From: Aquilaria yunnanensis
Lineage: Eukaryota > Streptophyta > Magnoliopsida > Malvales > Thymelaeaceae
Direction: 5' to 3'
Length of the DNA: 64,000 nucleotides
Assembly: GCA_039654915.1 (NCBI GenBank)
Contig: CM077597.1
Coordinates: forward strand, 90,646,001 to 90,710,000
Shown: positions 32,015 to 42,319 of the stretch, piece after piece
Position numbering within the stretch: the stretch's first letter is position 1
Layout of the letters: each line of letters begins with the position of its first letter
Notes under the pieces: generated by a model
The model's database searches: none
What the model saw: only the letters and a program-made list of their open reading frames with translations
Told to the model about the DNA's origin: nothing
Position numbers and translations under genes: made by a program

Positions 32015-34574
32015 TGTTGACACCCAATTTCGTCCGGGTTTTTTTTTAAAAATTTTTTTAAAAAAAAAAAAAAAACTAATTAAAAAAATTATCATTATTA
32101 TTATTATTATTGCTAAAAAATTTTAATTATGTTAATTAGTTTAAAATATATTTTTATTTTGAGAAGATTTGATTTAAAATAATATATGTGTGAATATGTA
32201 TGTGTTTGAAATAAAAATAAAATTTCAGGAAAAAATGACAAAAAAATTAAAAGTTTGAGGTAAAAATGACAAAATTGAGAAGTTTTGGACAAAATTGACA
32301 AATTCTGAAAGTTTCAGGAGCTTTGGGTAATTTTTCGCGTCAATTTTGGGCCTAAACGGACGTTTCTGGCCCAAATTGACAGAAAACGTTAAAATTGTCA
32401 AAATCAGAAGCTTCTGAGCTTATCCAGAGCTGGAGTAACGTAAAGGACTGAAACTGTCATTTTACCAATTTAAAAGATAAGTTTGATATTTTTTATTAAT
32501 TTATCCGTCCACAGTTCAGCTAAGCTCCTTCTATAAATACCCCCCCAAATTCAGTTCTGAACACAGATAAAAATAGAAAGAAAAGCTTAGAGCTCCGTTT
32601 TTAAAATAGAAAAAATTACAGCCTTAGTCCCTAGCTCTCCTTCCTTTCCTCAGAAAATCTCAAAACTTTTCATTTTGACGATTAAGCCATCTTCTCCCCC
32701 CCTCGCGCGCCCTCTGTTTCCATTTCTCAGAATTCAGAATTTAAAATCAAGGGTACAACTCTCATTTAATCCTTCATCTTTTCAATTTCTTTCACTTTGG
32801 TCACTAACTTTGTATTTTATTCTTGCAGAATTAATTACTAACCCTTTTAATTTTTACTTGTTTGTTTATTATTTGTTTATTACTAACCCCTTTTTTTATT
32901 GTTGTTATTAACTTACTAACAACTAACTTTTAATACTATTATTGTTACTAATCTTTTAATTTTTGCATTATTACTAACTTTTATAATTGTTGTTAACAAT
33001 TAATTAACTTTTATTATTGTTGTTAATTAATTAATTTAATTAACTTGGCTAACTTTTATTATTGTTGTTAATTAATTAATTTAATTAACTTGGCTAGCTT
33101 TTTATTATTGTTGTTAATTAATTAATTTAATTAATTTGGCTAACTTTTTATTTATTGTTGTTAATTAATTTAATTAATTTGGCTAACTTTTTATTTATTG
33201 TTGTTAATTAATTTAATTAATTTGGCTAACTTTTTATTATTGTTGTTAATTAATTAATTTAATTAACTTGGCTAACTTTTTACTGTTGTTAATTAATTAA
33301 TTTAATTAACTTGGCTAACTTTTATTATTGTGGTTAATTAATTAATTTAATTAACTTGACTAACTTTTTATTATTGTTGTTTAACAATTAATTTAATTAA
33401 CTTTGCTAACATTTATTATTATTTTTAAAGTGGATGGCCAAAAAGCCCCACTTTATTATTATTAATTTTTTTTCTTTATATAATTTTTTATTTAATTCAC
33501 CTTTACCCTTTACTAATTAATAAATAAATGAAAATTAAAAGAAGATTATTTTGTAATTAATTATTAAGGCTAATAAAAATTATTTTTAAAAAAAGCCAAT
33601 TATTTTTATTTTTACATACATGTTTTTAATTCTTTAAAGATAGCAAAAAGTTAAAATTAATTTTAATAGTTATTTTTATCCAGTAAAAATAATAAAAAAA
33701 TAAAAATAAAACCTGTTTAAAAAAAATACATGAAAATTAAGACTTTATATTTTACTGATTTATTTAAAATATAACTTTTAAATCCACTAAAATAATAAAT
33801 ATTTTTCATTAAACAAGAAAACAAAAAGAAAATTAAAACAAGATAAGAAAAAGATAAGAAAGATAAGAAAAAGATAATAAAGATAAGAAAGATAAGATAA
33901 GATAAGAAAGATAAGAAGGAAAAGAAAGAAAAGAAAGAAAAATATAGAAAATAAAAATTTTTAGATTATTAATGAATCTAAAAATTCTATAACAAAAAGA
34001 ATTACGAATTAGTAATTAAACTAATAATTAATTCCATAAAAATAAGAATTAAATAATTAACTATAAATTAAATCAACTTACATATCCGGATGATCCGTCA
34101 GGATCTGCGGTTTAAAAAAAAATATCACCCTTTTAATTAAATAAATTAAATAAAAAAAAGATAAAAATCCATATTTACAATATGGATTAAATTATTTAAA
34201 AGTTCACCAAATTCCGTGTCCAAATGACTCGGCAGAGTCCATGGTTCGGAATCAAAAATCTTCCGTGTCCAAATGACTCGGCAGAGTCCATGGTTCGGAA
34301 GTATAAAATTTCATACAAATTAATTAATTTAAAAATCCACATTTCGACTAATCCAGTTAAAATTTCTAATTTTGAAAATTAACTGAGAATTATTTAAAAG
34401 CAAAGCAAAACAAAATTAAAATCAACTAAGGTGCCAATTTTTGGGCGTTTTAACAAAGTTGTTTTAACGTAACCGTACTCCCGATCCCCGAACTCTCGCA
34501 GACCAATTTTAAGGTGACCAATCGACCTAAGAAAACTGATTGGTGGCGACTCCCGAAAACCCGACGTTGCCACA
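32015..34574 (+). repeat. 5' LTR of element B (2560 bp)
   Basis: TGTTGACACCC...GTTGCCACA. TATAAATA is at 32532-32539, probably the core promoter, just before a C-rich run. A tandem array of 'aattaacttggctaac' units lies at about 33000-33420, and an A/G-rich 'gataagaaa' stretch near 33840-33950. Confidence 0.93.
32532..32539 (+). promoter_or_regulatory. TATA box of element B 5' LTR
   Basis: TATAAATA in 'ccttctataaataccccccc'. It is repeated in the 3' LTR at 46371-46378. Confidence 0.6.
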
Positions 34575-34577
34575 GCA

Positions 34578-34595
34578 TGGCGACTCCACTGGGGA
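34578..34595 (+). promoter_or_regulatory. Primer-binding site of element B
   Basis: TGGCGACTCCACTGGGGA, three bases after the LTR end. Same sequence and spacing as in element A. Confidence 0.78.
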
Positions 34596-35320
34596 CTCCA
34601 CGTTAGTGAGTCGAGCCTAAAATTGATTTGTTTTGATTTACTTTGCTTATTATGTGGATTTATATGTTATATTTACTTATTCTAAACATGCATAATGCAT
34701 TCACAATATGAAGCTCTATACCCGAGCTTTCTCAAATCGAACACAATTCTTTCTAAGCGGAATTGGTGTTGTTGTCCTTGTGAGGCCATGGTCTCCAAGC
34801 CTTCACCGGTTTCAAAGTAGCAAAGTAGTGTATTGCCTCCTGAGACGGTTAGTCTCTGCATGGGCCCACGAAAAGCTATGACTCGAATTAATCCATTCCT
34901 TACATTAACCCTAGAGGGTAAGGAATCGGGCCATCACTATAATTTAGTGATGGGATTCGGGAACTATCCCTTGCCTTTTTGATAAGCCACCTTATGCATA
35001 TAGAACTCCCCACTTAACCATAGAACTGACCATAGAATTTCTACCATTTTACCAACGCCATAAGCACGTCCTTGTTATGCTATGTTGTTGCTCTACACTT
35101 TTATTTTCTTCGTGTCTTATATTTATGGTTTTAATTCATTTTTCCATAATACTTCATGAGTTGTTAATTGCTATTTAACTTATTAATAACCTTATCTTTC
35201 TTGTGCAATTATTCTTCATGCATTAAAACCACGCATCAAATTATACTAACTTTTTGGTTTTTATAATGACAACTAAAAGTTTTGAAGTTCCACGATAGTG
35301 GATAATCAAATTCACTCATC

Positions 35321-35600
35321 GCATACATCCATTATATTAATCACGTGCATACAAAGTCTGATAAAAACATAATCTCATTGCATACATCCATTACATTAAT
35401 CACGTGCATATAAAGTCTGATAAAAACATAATCTCATTGCATACATCCATTACATTAATCACGTGCATATAAAGTCTGATAAAAACATAATCTCGTTGCA
35501 TACATCCATTACATCAATCATGTGCATACAAAGTCTGATAAAAACATAATCTCATTTTTCCTACATGCATCCATTGCATCAATCACATACACATAGGATC
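35321..35600 (+). repeat. 59-bp tandem repeats in the leader of element B
   Basis: Four good copies and one diverged copy of a 59-bp unit starting 'catacatccattacattaat' (period 59 between 35322, 35381, 35440 and 35499). It lies within the untranslated leader (34596-35678). Element A has only a single such unit. Confidence 0.9.
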
Positions 35601-35678
35601 TAATAAAATATATCTTACTTTTAAAAGGATAAAATTGGACCTCGACACTGATATTCAACTCGGCTCCAAATAAGATTA

Positions 35679-36503
35679 ATGGCAGAACAAATCGAAAGAC
35701 GTCTCATAAAGATAGAGTCCAAGATAGAAAGTATGGCCGAACAAATGAGACAATTGATCGAGTTAATCAAGGCGAAAGCAATTCAAGAAGCACAAGTTCA
35801 GCCACCCATGACAGAAAGAGAAATGGTCACTTTGTTTGTCCAGACACTGAAGTACCTATATTATGACGAACACCTTGGCAATTCGGCAACTAATTTTTCT
35901 AACATTGTCATGTCTGGAGAAAGAATCGAGCATGAGATTAGGACTGGGAATATTACTGAATCCTTTAATAATCCTATGAAAAGAGGAGGACCATCTAAAA
36001 GAAAAGATGACGAAGTACAACAAATAGGACGCAGAAGAAGGATTCCCCTCGTGGATACTGTGGCTATCGGACCTCGCCTATCCTATTTTGCCAATGGGCC
36101 CAATGATTATCCTTCCAATAGGCCCAACAATTATCCTTTTAACAGACCTAATCAGTCATGGCCACCTGCTCCTACTCCTCCAGTACCTGCACTAAAACCA
36201 AGAGAAGTTTTCACACCAATTTCCATAACTTATACCGAGTTATACCCAAAACTCATCGAAAGACAATTTATCCGTCCAATTCCTACAAAGCCATTCAAAC
36301 CCCCATATCCAAGGTGGTATGACCCTAACATTACCTGCCCATATCATGATGGCGTTCCAGGCCATGGCTTGGAAAACTGCATGGCATTGAAGCGTATAGT
36401 TCAACAATTAATCGAGTCAAAGTGGTTGGACTTTTCCGATGAGCCAAATGTCACCCACAATCCATTGCCGCCTCATCAAGCAAAACCAAGTCCAAGTTGC
36501 TAG
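35679..36503 (+). CDS. Truncated Tat-type gag (274 residues)
   Basis: ATG and N-terminus (MAEQIERRLIKIESKIESM) match element A gag. At residue ~38 the frame jumps from IQEAQ directly to VQPPMTEREM, so about 200 residues, including most of the capsid domain, are deleted in frame. The likely route is recombination between two 'gcacaag' motifs visible in element A. The proline-rich part and the CPYHDG-VPGHGLENC motif remain. It ends ~10 residues after LPPHQAK, before the protease. The product, if made, would lack a normal capsid fold. Confidence 0.85.
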   Translation: MAEQIERRLIKIESKIESMAEQMRQLIELIKAKAIQEAQVQPPMTEREMVTLFVQTLKYLYYDEHLGNSATNFSNIVMSGERIEHEIRTGNITESFNNPMKRGGPSKRKDDEVQQIGRRRRIPLVDTVAIGPRLSYFANGPNDYPSNRPNNYPFNRPNQSWPPAPTPPVPALKPREVFTPISITYTELYPKLIERQFIRPIPTKPFKPPYPRWYDPNITCPYHDGVPGHGLENCMALKRIVQQLIESKWLDFSDEPNVTHNPLPPHQAKPSPSC

Positions 36504-37129
36504 GCCCGATGTGATTGATAATTGAAAAGTGAAGATTTCGAGCTAGAATTACATTGACTTTGGAAGGCCTCCAAGTCAGATCTGACCTAACAGTTCGCAC
36601 ACATTTTTGAATGACAAGGAATCCTTTGAATAAACTTGTATCTTTGATAGCTTGCCAAAGTAATCTAATAGTAAAAATCTCCTAGATTTAGTCCAGAATC
36701 TAGGGTGTAGTCTTTGTTAAATGGGCACCTGGTATTCTTTTTCTTGGTACAACAAAAAGATGTAATGTGTGCATTCTACCACTTTTTACTAAAATTGCAT
36801 TTTTACATCCACATATTCTACCACTTTCTACCAAAAATTTCATTTTTCTTACATCTATCTCTCACTCTTTGCCATTATACTATCCATTATTACCATCACA
36901 CTTTACTTTGTAAACAATACTACTCGTGGGTGAAAATAAAAGTTAAGGGAGATTTGATAGTAATGATCTTCAAAGTGCTACCAAATCTAGTAAGAAGGAT
37001 TCCAAATGTTGCACCTCAACCCTAAAAAAGAATTCACAGTGGTTATCAACATCCTTGCAAGGAGTCCGGGATTAACTTCCAAAGAAGTTAGCTCTCATAT
37101 TAAATGACTTCAGTGGCCTCCCAATTCTC

Positions 37130-37640
37130 ACAAATGCTCAATACAAAAAAAAAAATTCTCAGTTTTCCACAACACAAATTCCAACAAAGGAAAGAAGTTC
37201 CTCCCTTCCATCAAAAGCCATTAAAGAGAAAATCCAAACAAGAAAAAAAAATCCAAAAAAAAAAAAAGAGACTGAGAAGCAAATAAAGCCACTTGAGTCA
37301 TCTTACTTCAAGAAGGCTATGATCTCGGTTCTCCATAACACAAACTCCAAAAAAAAAAAGGGAAAAAGTTCATCCCTTCCATCAAAAAGCCAACAAGGGA
37401 AAATTCAAAACCAAAAAAAGCGAGACTGAGAGCAAACACAAGCAAGTAAGGCCACTTGAATCATCTCATTTCAAGAAGGCTATGATCTCGGTTCTCTGTA
37501 ACAAAAACTCCGAAAAGGAAAAAGTTCATCCCTTCCACCAAAAAGCCAACAAGGGAAAATTCAAAACCAAAAAGAACTGAGAACAAGCACGAGCAAGCAA
37601 GGCCACTTGAGTCATCTCACTTCAAGAGAGTTATCAAGTA
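37130..37640 (+). repeat. About three imperfect ~165-bp tandem repeats
   Basis: Repeated theme: 'gttctccataacacaaactcc', 'ttcatcccttccatcaaaa', 'gccacttgagtcatctcact'. Element A has about two such units in reverse orientation near 9840-10110. Confidence 0.75.
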
Positions 37641-39109
37641 TGTTATCACCATAGCTCACACAAAAAAACAAAAAAACAAAAAAAAAAAAAAGAGGAAAAA
37701 GGGCTCAAACTAGAAAAAAAAAAAAAGAAAAAAGAAAAAAAGTGAGCTATGGATTCTAGACTGAAAACCTGCAAAGGCGGTTTAGAACACAAAAGCAACC
37801 CTCAAACCAAGCATGCATAAAGATCACAATAGTTGGGGGGCAACAGATGAGGTCTAACTTTCTGGAAAGAGTGGCAAGTTTGAGGTCATCACTATTGAGT
37901 TTTTCACCATAATCAAATTTGCTCACGAGTAGTATTAAAAGACCCTTCTTTCACACCACTCAAACTTAACTTTATTCAGACCTAATATTTACCTCTTAAT
38001 ATCATTCTCATTCAGCTAAAAGACTGCCACAAAAAAAAAAAACATTCAAACTTAACTTTCCTCACACCTAACATTTACCTCTCGATATCATCCTCATTCA
38101 GTTAAAAGGCTATTATTGTGAATCATGTTTCTACCTTATTGCCTTGCACAGTTTATGTCTTCAAGTTGGAAAGGGAAGAATGACAGGACATTTTAATTGA
38201 AAACAAAGACCGTAAATTACTTTGTCAAGCTTTGAAAATTGATGAAAGTTTTTCTTTAAGGCCAAACCATTATTCATTAATGTATGTAGACTTAAAAGTA
38301 AGGAGATAGCTTGAGTCTTTCTTTAATAAGATGTGGTTCTTGTAAGAGAAATTTACGATCAAGTGTCATCACAAAGGTCTAGAAATCCTCAACCTTCTGT
38401 TAAATCAAAGGCGAGATGATATCTCTTTTCACATAAACACCATAATCAAGGGGGCAAAGTAGTCTCTACTAAGCGCAAGAAAAGTACTGCCAAGAAAGAA
38501 GCTCAATAGACAAGGGGGCAAGTCTTATGGATCAGAACCTGAGTCTAAGGAAGAGCAATCATTCGGACTGTAACATGGGGGTAAACAAGTGTCCGCACGG
38601 CCAGAAGAAAATGGGCAAAGCAGACATTGAAAGTAAAGCCTTTGATGGTATCAAATCCATGACAATGGATGAGTACCCGAAAGAGATATAAATTATGAGG
38701 CGGGCCAACTTTAAAGAAATTGAGGCCAAAATTCAAGAACAAGTCAAAGAAAGGGGATTTTGAAAAGAGTTGGGCTTTTGAGGCAGTGAACAAAAGCTGG
38801 AAAGCATAAAGAGATTCAATGATAGTCCAAGAAGGCAATTATAAAGAGGATCCAGTAAAGCAAAGATATGAAGAACTAGATCAATCCAAAAAAAATAAAA
38901 AATAAAAAAATAAATATAAATAAAAAAAAAAAAAAAAACCATCAATTACACATGCTTTGCATTCATGCATTTCACATCATGCATGCATGATTTTTACACG
39001 ATAGGAATCAAATGGGAAACACATCCACCGCACCGTTACAGCAGTATAAGCTGAGATCTCAATAATATCAGCTCTTACCAATCTATCACTGGATACACAG
39101 CTAATATGC

Positions 39110-39480
39110 AGGACCAACCCGCATCAGGAATTCAAGGATAAGGTAGACAATATGTCAAAAGCCTGGCAATTGATTCAATAATCGAGACTACACCTGGAAG
39201 GACAGGATTGACATCAGCTAGTAGTATCCAAAATAAGAGATAGCTATAGCCAAGGATAAGGCAGATATCAAAAAGGATAAAGTAGACAATATTGTCAAAA
39301 GCTTGGCAATTGATTCAATAATCGAGGCTACACCTGAAAGGACAGGATTGATGCCAGCTTAGCAGCATCCAAGATAAGAGATAGCTGTGGTCAAAGATAA
39401 GGCAGACATCAAGAAATATTGTCGTTGAAACTTTGTCAAAAGCGGACAATGGATTCAATAATCGAGGACTGGATCAACGG
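39110..39480 (+). repeat. Imperfect ~130-bp repeats before the cargo genes
   Basis: Two to three units built on 'ggcaattgattcaataatcg', 'aggacaggattga' and 'aagataagagatagct'. Present in reverse orientation near 8100-8350 in element A. Confidence 0.7.
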
Positions 39481-39632
39481 ATAAAAAAAAAAAATATCTA
39501 TCAAAATGAAGTAGGATCTACTTTTCCGGTTAAACGGCGGATACGGTACTCCGTGACTCTCAAGTCGGTTCTCTCAGTTGCCCATAATAACTGATTCCTT
39601 CACCCCTTCTTTCTTTTACTTCCTCCTAGAAA

Positions 39633-40181
39633 ATGGATCCTACTTTTTCCGCCTTGCGAAAGTATTTCCCTTCTCTCCCAATGAACATCCTCAAAAAGAT
39701 CTACCAAGTTCGCTGTGAACGATTAAGAGTTCTGATGCACAAAGGAATCCCTGAAGATGTGCGGTGGTTAATCGAAGCCAAGGTTCGTCTAGCAGGTGAA
39801 ATCCCAGAGGCATTTGTGTCTCACATGCCTGGTATAGGCAAAAGCTCTTATGCCAAAAAGCGAAGAGCGAAAAGGTTACAAGTCTGCCATAAATGTGGAC
39901 GGTGGACTTGTAATACTAAATGTCGTTCTTTAGGGATGATCTCTGATAATCGAGAAGATAAAATACGATTCATTAAGAATGGCTTGAGTAAAGACTCGTT
40001 GGATGATATCCAATTGACTCTTGAGACGCATTCTTGTGGATCTGTGCAACGTGAACTACTTGGTTTGTGGAGCATTTTTCATGAAGAACGAGAACGATAC
40101 AGTCCCGGGAATCTGACGTTAAACGACCCTATTTGTCAGCTTGTAAGAAAACTGGATGGGAAGCAAATCCTCGACTCATAG
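39633..40181 (+). CDS. 182-residue basic zinc-finger-like protein, first paralogue (B copy)
   Basis: Intact, starting MDPTFSALRKYFPSLPMNIL. Layout: amphipathic N-terminal third with conserved KKIYQVRCER; GKSSYAKKRRAKR basic patch (70-81), which could act as a nuclear signal; finger C85-x2-C88-x4-C93-x3-C97 (CHKCGRWTCNTKC); RFIKNGLSKDSLDDI and a C-terminal LTLNDPICQLVRKLDGKQ. The 'YARRRRA...CxxC' signature followed by further cysteines recalls carlavirus nucleic-acid-binding proteins, though those are usually shorter and have wider Cys spacing. No intron. Upstream is the conserved 'ggatacggtactccgtgactc' segment; I see no close TATA box. Likely nucleic-acid binding; viral origin is inference. 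Confidence 0.85.
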   Translation: MDPTFSALRKYFPSLPMNILKKIYQVRCERLRVLMHKGIPEDVRWLIEAKVRLAGEIPEAFVSHMPGIGKSSYAKKRRAKRLQVCHKCGRWTCNTKCRSLGMISDNREDKIRFIKNGLSKDSLDDIQLTLETHSCGSVQRELLGLWSIFHEERERYSPGNLTLNDPICQLVRKLDGKQILDS

Positions 40182-40340
40182 AAGCCATTAATCCCGTTAC
40201 TGGACGTAAAACCAGTGGAAGATGTGAGCCACAGTCACAATCACTGTACATACAATTTATCATATTTAAAATTTTCCATTTTTCTTTTAATAATGTATTT
40301 GCTCCCGTAAGTGTAATCGACACGTTATCCATTTCATCGC

Positions 40341-40348
40341 TATAAATG
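40341..40348 (+). promoter_or_regulatory. TATA box upstream of the second zinc-finger gene (B copy)
   Basis: TATAAATG in the context 'gttatccatttcatcgctat', about 87 bases before the ATG at 40428. The same context precedes the third gene and LOG. Confidence 0.55.
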
Positions 40349-40427
40349 CATGTTCTTCCAGTCGGTTATCTAAGTTTCCTTCAATAACTAATTCCTTTCC
40401 ATCATCTCTCAAATTCTTCTCTCATCA

Positions 40428-40976
40428 ATGGATTCTACTCTTTCAGCACTGCGAAAATACTTTCCTTCCCTTCCAATAAAAGTCCTTAAAAAGATCTACC
40501 TTGCTAGATGTGAAAGAATCAGAGTTTTTACACGCAAAGGCATTCCCGATAATGTGCAGTGGATAATTGAAGCTAAGGTCCGTCTGGCGGGTGAAGTTCC
40601 AGATGCATTTATGCCCCGCATGCCCGGTTTAGGTAAAAGCCGTTATGCCAAAAGGCGAAGAGCAAAGAGACTAGGCGTGTGTTATAAATGTGGGCGATGG
40701 AATTGTAATACTAAATGTCGCTCTTTAGGATACATCTCCACAAATCGTGAAGATAAAAGAAAATTCATTAAGAATGGCCTGCGTAAGGAATCTCTGGAAG
40801 ATATCCGAGAGACTCTTGAAACGCATTCTTGTGGAAAAGTGCAAGGTCAAATTGTCAAATTGTGGAGGACTTACCATAAAGAACGAGACCGTTACAGTCT
40901 TGGGAAGGTGACTGTAAACGACCCTGTCTGCCAGCTTGTAAGAAAACTGGATAGGAAGCAAGTCCTCGACTCATAG
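40428..40976 (+). CDS. 182-residue basic zinc-finger-like protein, second paralogue (B copy)
   Basis: Intact frame starting MDSTLSALRKYFPSLPIKVL. The basic patch is stronger here (SRYAKRRRAKR) and is the most carlavirus-like of the set. The finger is complete (CYKCGRWNCNTKC at 85-97). The tail is VNDPVCQLVRKLDRKQ. It is the positional orthologue of 6605-7153 in element A. The spacer to the first paralogue is ~245 bp with its own TATA box, so it is more likely a separate transcription unit than part of a polycistron. Function inferred only. Confidence 0.85.
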   Translation: MDSTLSALRKYFPSLPIKVLKKIYLARCERIRVFTRKGIPDNVQWIIEAKVRLAGEVPDAFMPRMPGLGKSRYAKRRRAKRLGVCYKCGRWNCNTKCRSLGYISTNREDKRKFIKNGLRKESLEDIRETLETHSCGKVQGQIVKLWRTYHKERDRYSLGKVTVNDPVCQLVRKLDRKQVLDS

Positions 40977-41126
40977 AAGGCATTGAAGCCATTACTAGAT
41001 ATAAATCAGTGGAAGATGAGAGCCACAGTCATGATTGCTGTACATATAAGCTGTCATTTGTCTTTTCTTTTGACAATAATGTACTTGCTTCTGTAAGTGT
41101 AATTAACGCATTATCCCTTTCATCAC

Positions 41127-41134
41127 TATAAATA
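41127..41134 (+). promoter_or_regulatory. TATA box upstream of the third zinc-finger gene (B copy)
   Basis: TATAAATA in the context 'ttatccctttcatcactata', about 66 bases before the ATG at 41193. Confidence 0.55.
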
Positions 41135-41192
41135 TGTGTTAGTTATTTTCGTTTCCTACAATCACTAATTTCTTTCTTTGCCTCCTTCATCA

Positions 41193-41741
41193 ATGGAGTC
41201 TTCTCTTTCCGCCCTACGAAAGTATTTTCCTTCCTTCCCAATAAATGTTCTTAAAAAGATTTATCAAGCTAGATGTGAACGATTCAGAGTATTTATGCAC
41301 AAAGGCATTCCTGATAATGTGCGGTGGCTAATTGAAGCTAAGGTTCGTTCAGCTGGTGAAGTTCCCGAAGCGTTCTTTCCCCGTATGCCCGGCTTTGGTA
41401 AAAGCGCTTATGCCAAAAAAAGAAGAGCAAAGAGGCTAGGCGTTTGTCATAATTATGGATGGTGGATTTGCGGCAATAAATGTCGTGCTCCAGGAGTGAT
41501 CACCAGAAATCGTAATGATAGAATAAGATTCATTAAGAATGGCTTGCGTAAGGAATCTCTAGAAGATATTCGAGAGGTTCTTGAAGCGCATTCTTGCGGA
41601 ATAGTGCAATTTGAGGTTGTTGGATTATGGATAATTTTCCAAAAAGAACGAGATCGTTACAGTCTTGGGAATCTGACCCTAAACGACCCTGTTTGCCAGT
41701 TTGTGAGAAAGCTAGATGAGATGCAAATCACCGATTCATAG
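41193..41741 (+). CDS. 182-residue basic zinc-finger-like protein, third paralogue with altered finger (B copy)
   Basis: Intact frame starting MESSLSALRKYFPSFPINVL; the ATG at 41193 aligns with the other copies. The basic patch YAKKRRAKR is kept. The finger reads CHNY-GWWICGNKC: the second cysteine (position 88) is Tyr. The A copy of this paralogue has instead lost the third cysteine (93). The frame otherwise stays open to NDPVCQFVRKLDEMQ, which suggests either recent damage or a zinc-independent role. LOG lies ~580 bp downstream, past the 87-bp repeats. Confidence 0.83.
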   Translation: MESSLSALRKYFPSFPINVLKKIYQARCERFRVFMHKGIPDNVRWLIEAKVRSAGEVPEAFFPRMPGFGKSAYAKKRRAKRLGVCHNYGWWICGNKCRAPGVITRNRNDRIRFIKNGLRKESLEDIREVLEAHSCGIVQFEVVGLWIIFQKERDRYSLGNLTLNDPVCQFVRKLDEMQITDS

Positions 41742-41789
41742 AAAGCATTGAAGCCATTACTGGACGCAAAGCCAGTGGAAGACGAGGAT

Positions 41790-42250
41790 CAAAGTCACGA
41801 TTACTGTACGTGCTAGCTGTCGCTTTTGAAATTTTCCTCCCCTTTTGGTAATAATGTATCCACTCCTGACGTGAACCAAAGTCACGATTACTGTACGTAC
41901 TAGCTGTCGCTTTTGAAATTTTCCTCCCCTTTCAGCGATAATGTATCCACTCCTGACATGAGCCATAGTTACGATTACTGTACGTGCTAGCTGTCGCTTT
42001 TGAAATTATCCTCCCAATAATGTACCCACTCCTGACACGGACTACTGTATATAGCTGCCACTTTTGAAATTTTCCTTCACTTCCGGCAATCACGTACCTA
42101 CTCCTGACATAAGCTACAATCGCGACTACTGTATATTTTAGTTGCTTTTGAAAATTTCCTCCTCTTTTAACGATAGTGTACCCATACCTGACCAGAGTCA
42201 TACTCGTGACTACTATGAATAGCTGGCAATAATGTATCCATTCTTGAAAA
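41790..42250 (+). repeat. 87-bp imperfect tandem repeats between third zinc-finger gene and LOG
   Basis: Units start near 41794, 41881 and 41968 (period 87), then more diverged, shorter units follow. The theme is 'cacgattactgtacgtgcta', 'gctgtcgcttttgaaatttt', 'aataatgtatccactcctga'. The unit may derive from the 3' flank of the zinc-finger genes, where 'actgtacat' and 'aataatgta' also occur. Confidence 0.82.
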
Positions 42251-42279
42251 ATAAAATTATTGCCTTATCTCTTCATCTC

Positions 42280-42287
42280 TATAAATA
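42280..42287 (+). promoter_or_regulatory. TATA box upstream of LOG (B copy)
   Basis: TATAAATA in 'cttatctcttcatctctata', about 40 bases before the ATG. The context matches that before zinc-finger genes two and three. Confidence 0.6.
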
Positions 42288-42319
42288 TATCCTCTTTTCT
42301 CACAAGGGTAAGGATAGGA

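Larger units (their letters stand above)
36504..39632 (+). other. Non-coding internal region of element B
   Basis: No gene seen. It corresponds to 10841-7974 of element A. It contains A-rich stretches (37670-37740) and the repeats listed separately. Pol is absent. Confidence 0.75.

Noticed and set aside
32113..32301. 62-codon frame conserved exactly at 45952-46140
   Set aside because: The identity only reflects the two nearly identical LTRs of element B; AT-rich, no motif. The same holds for 32675-32911 and 46514-46750.
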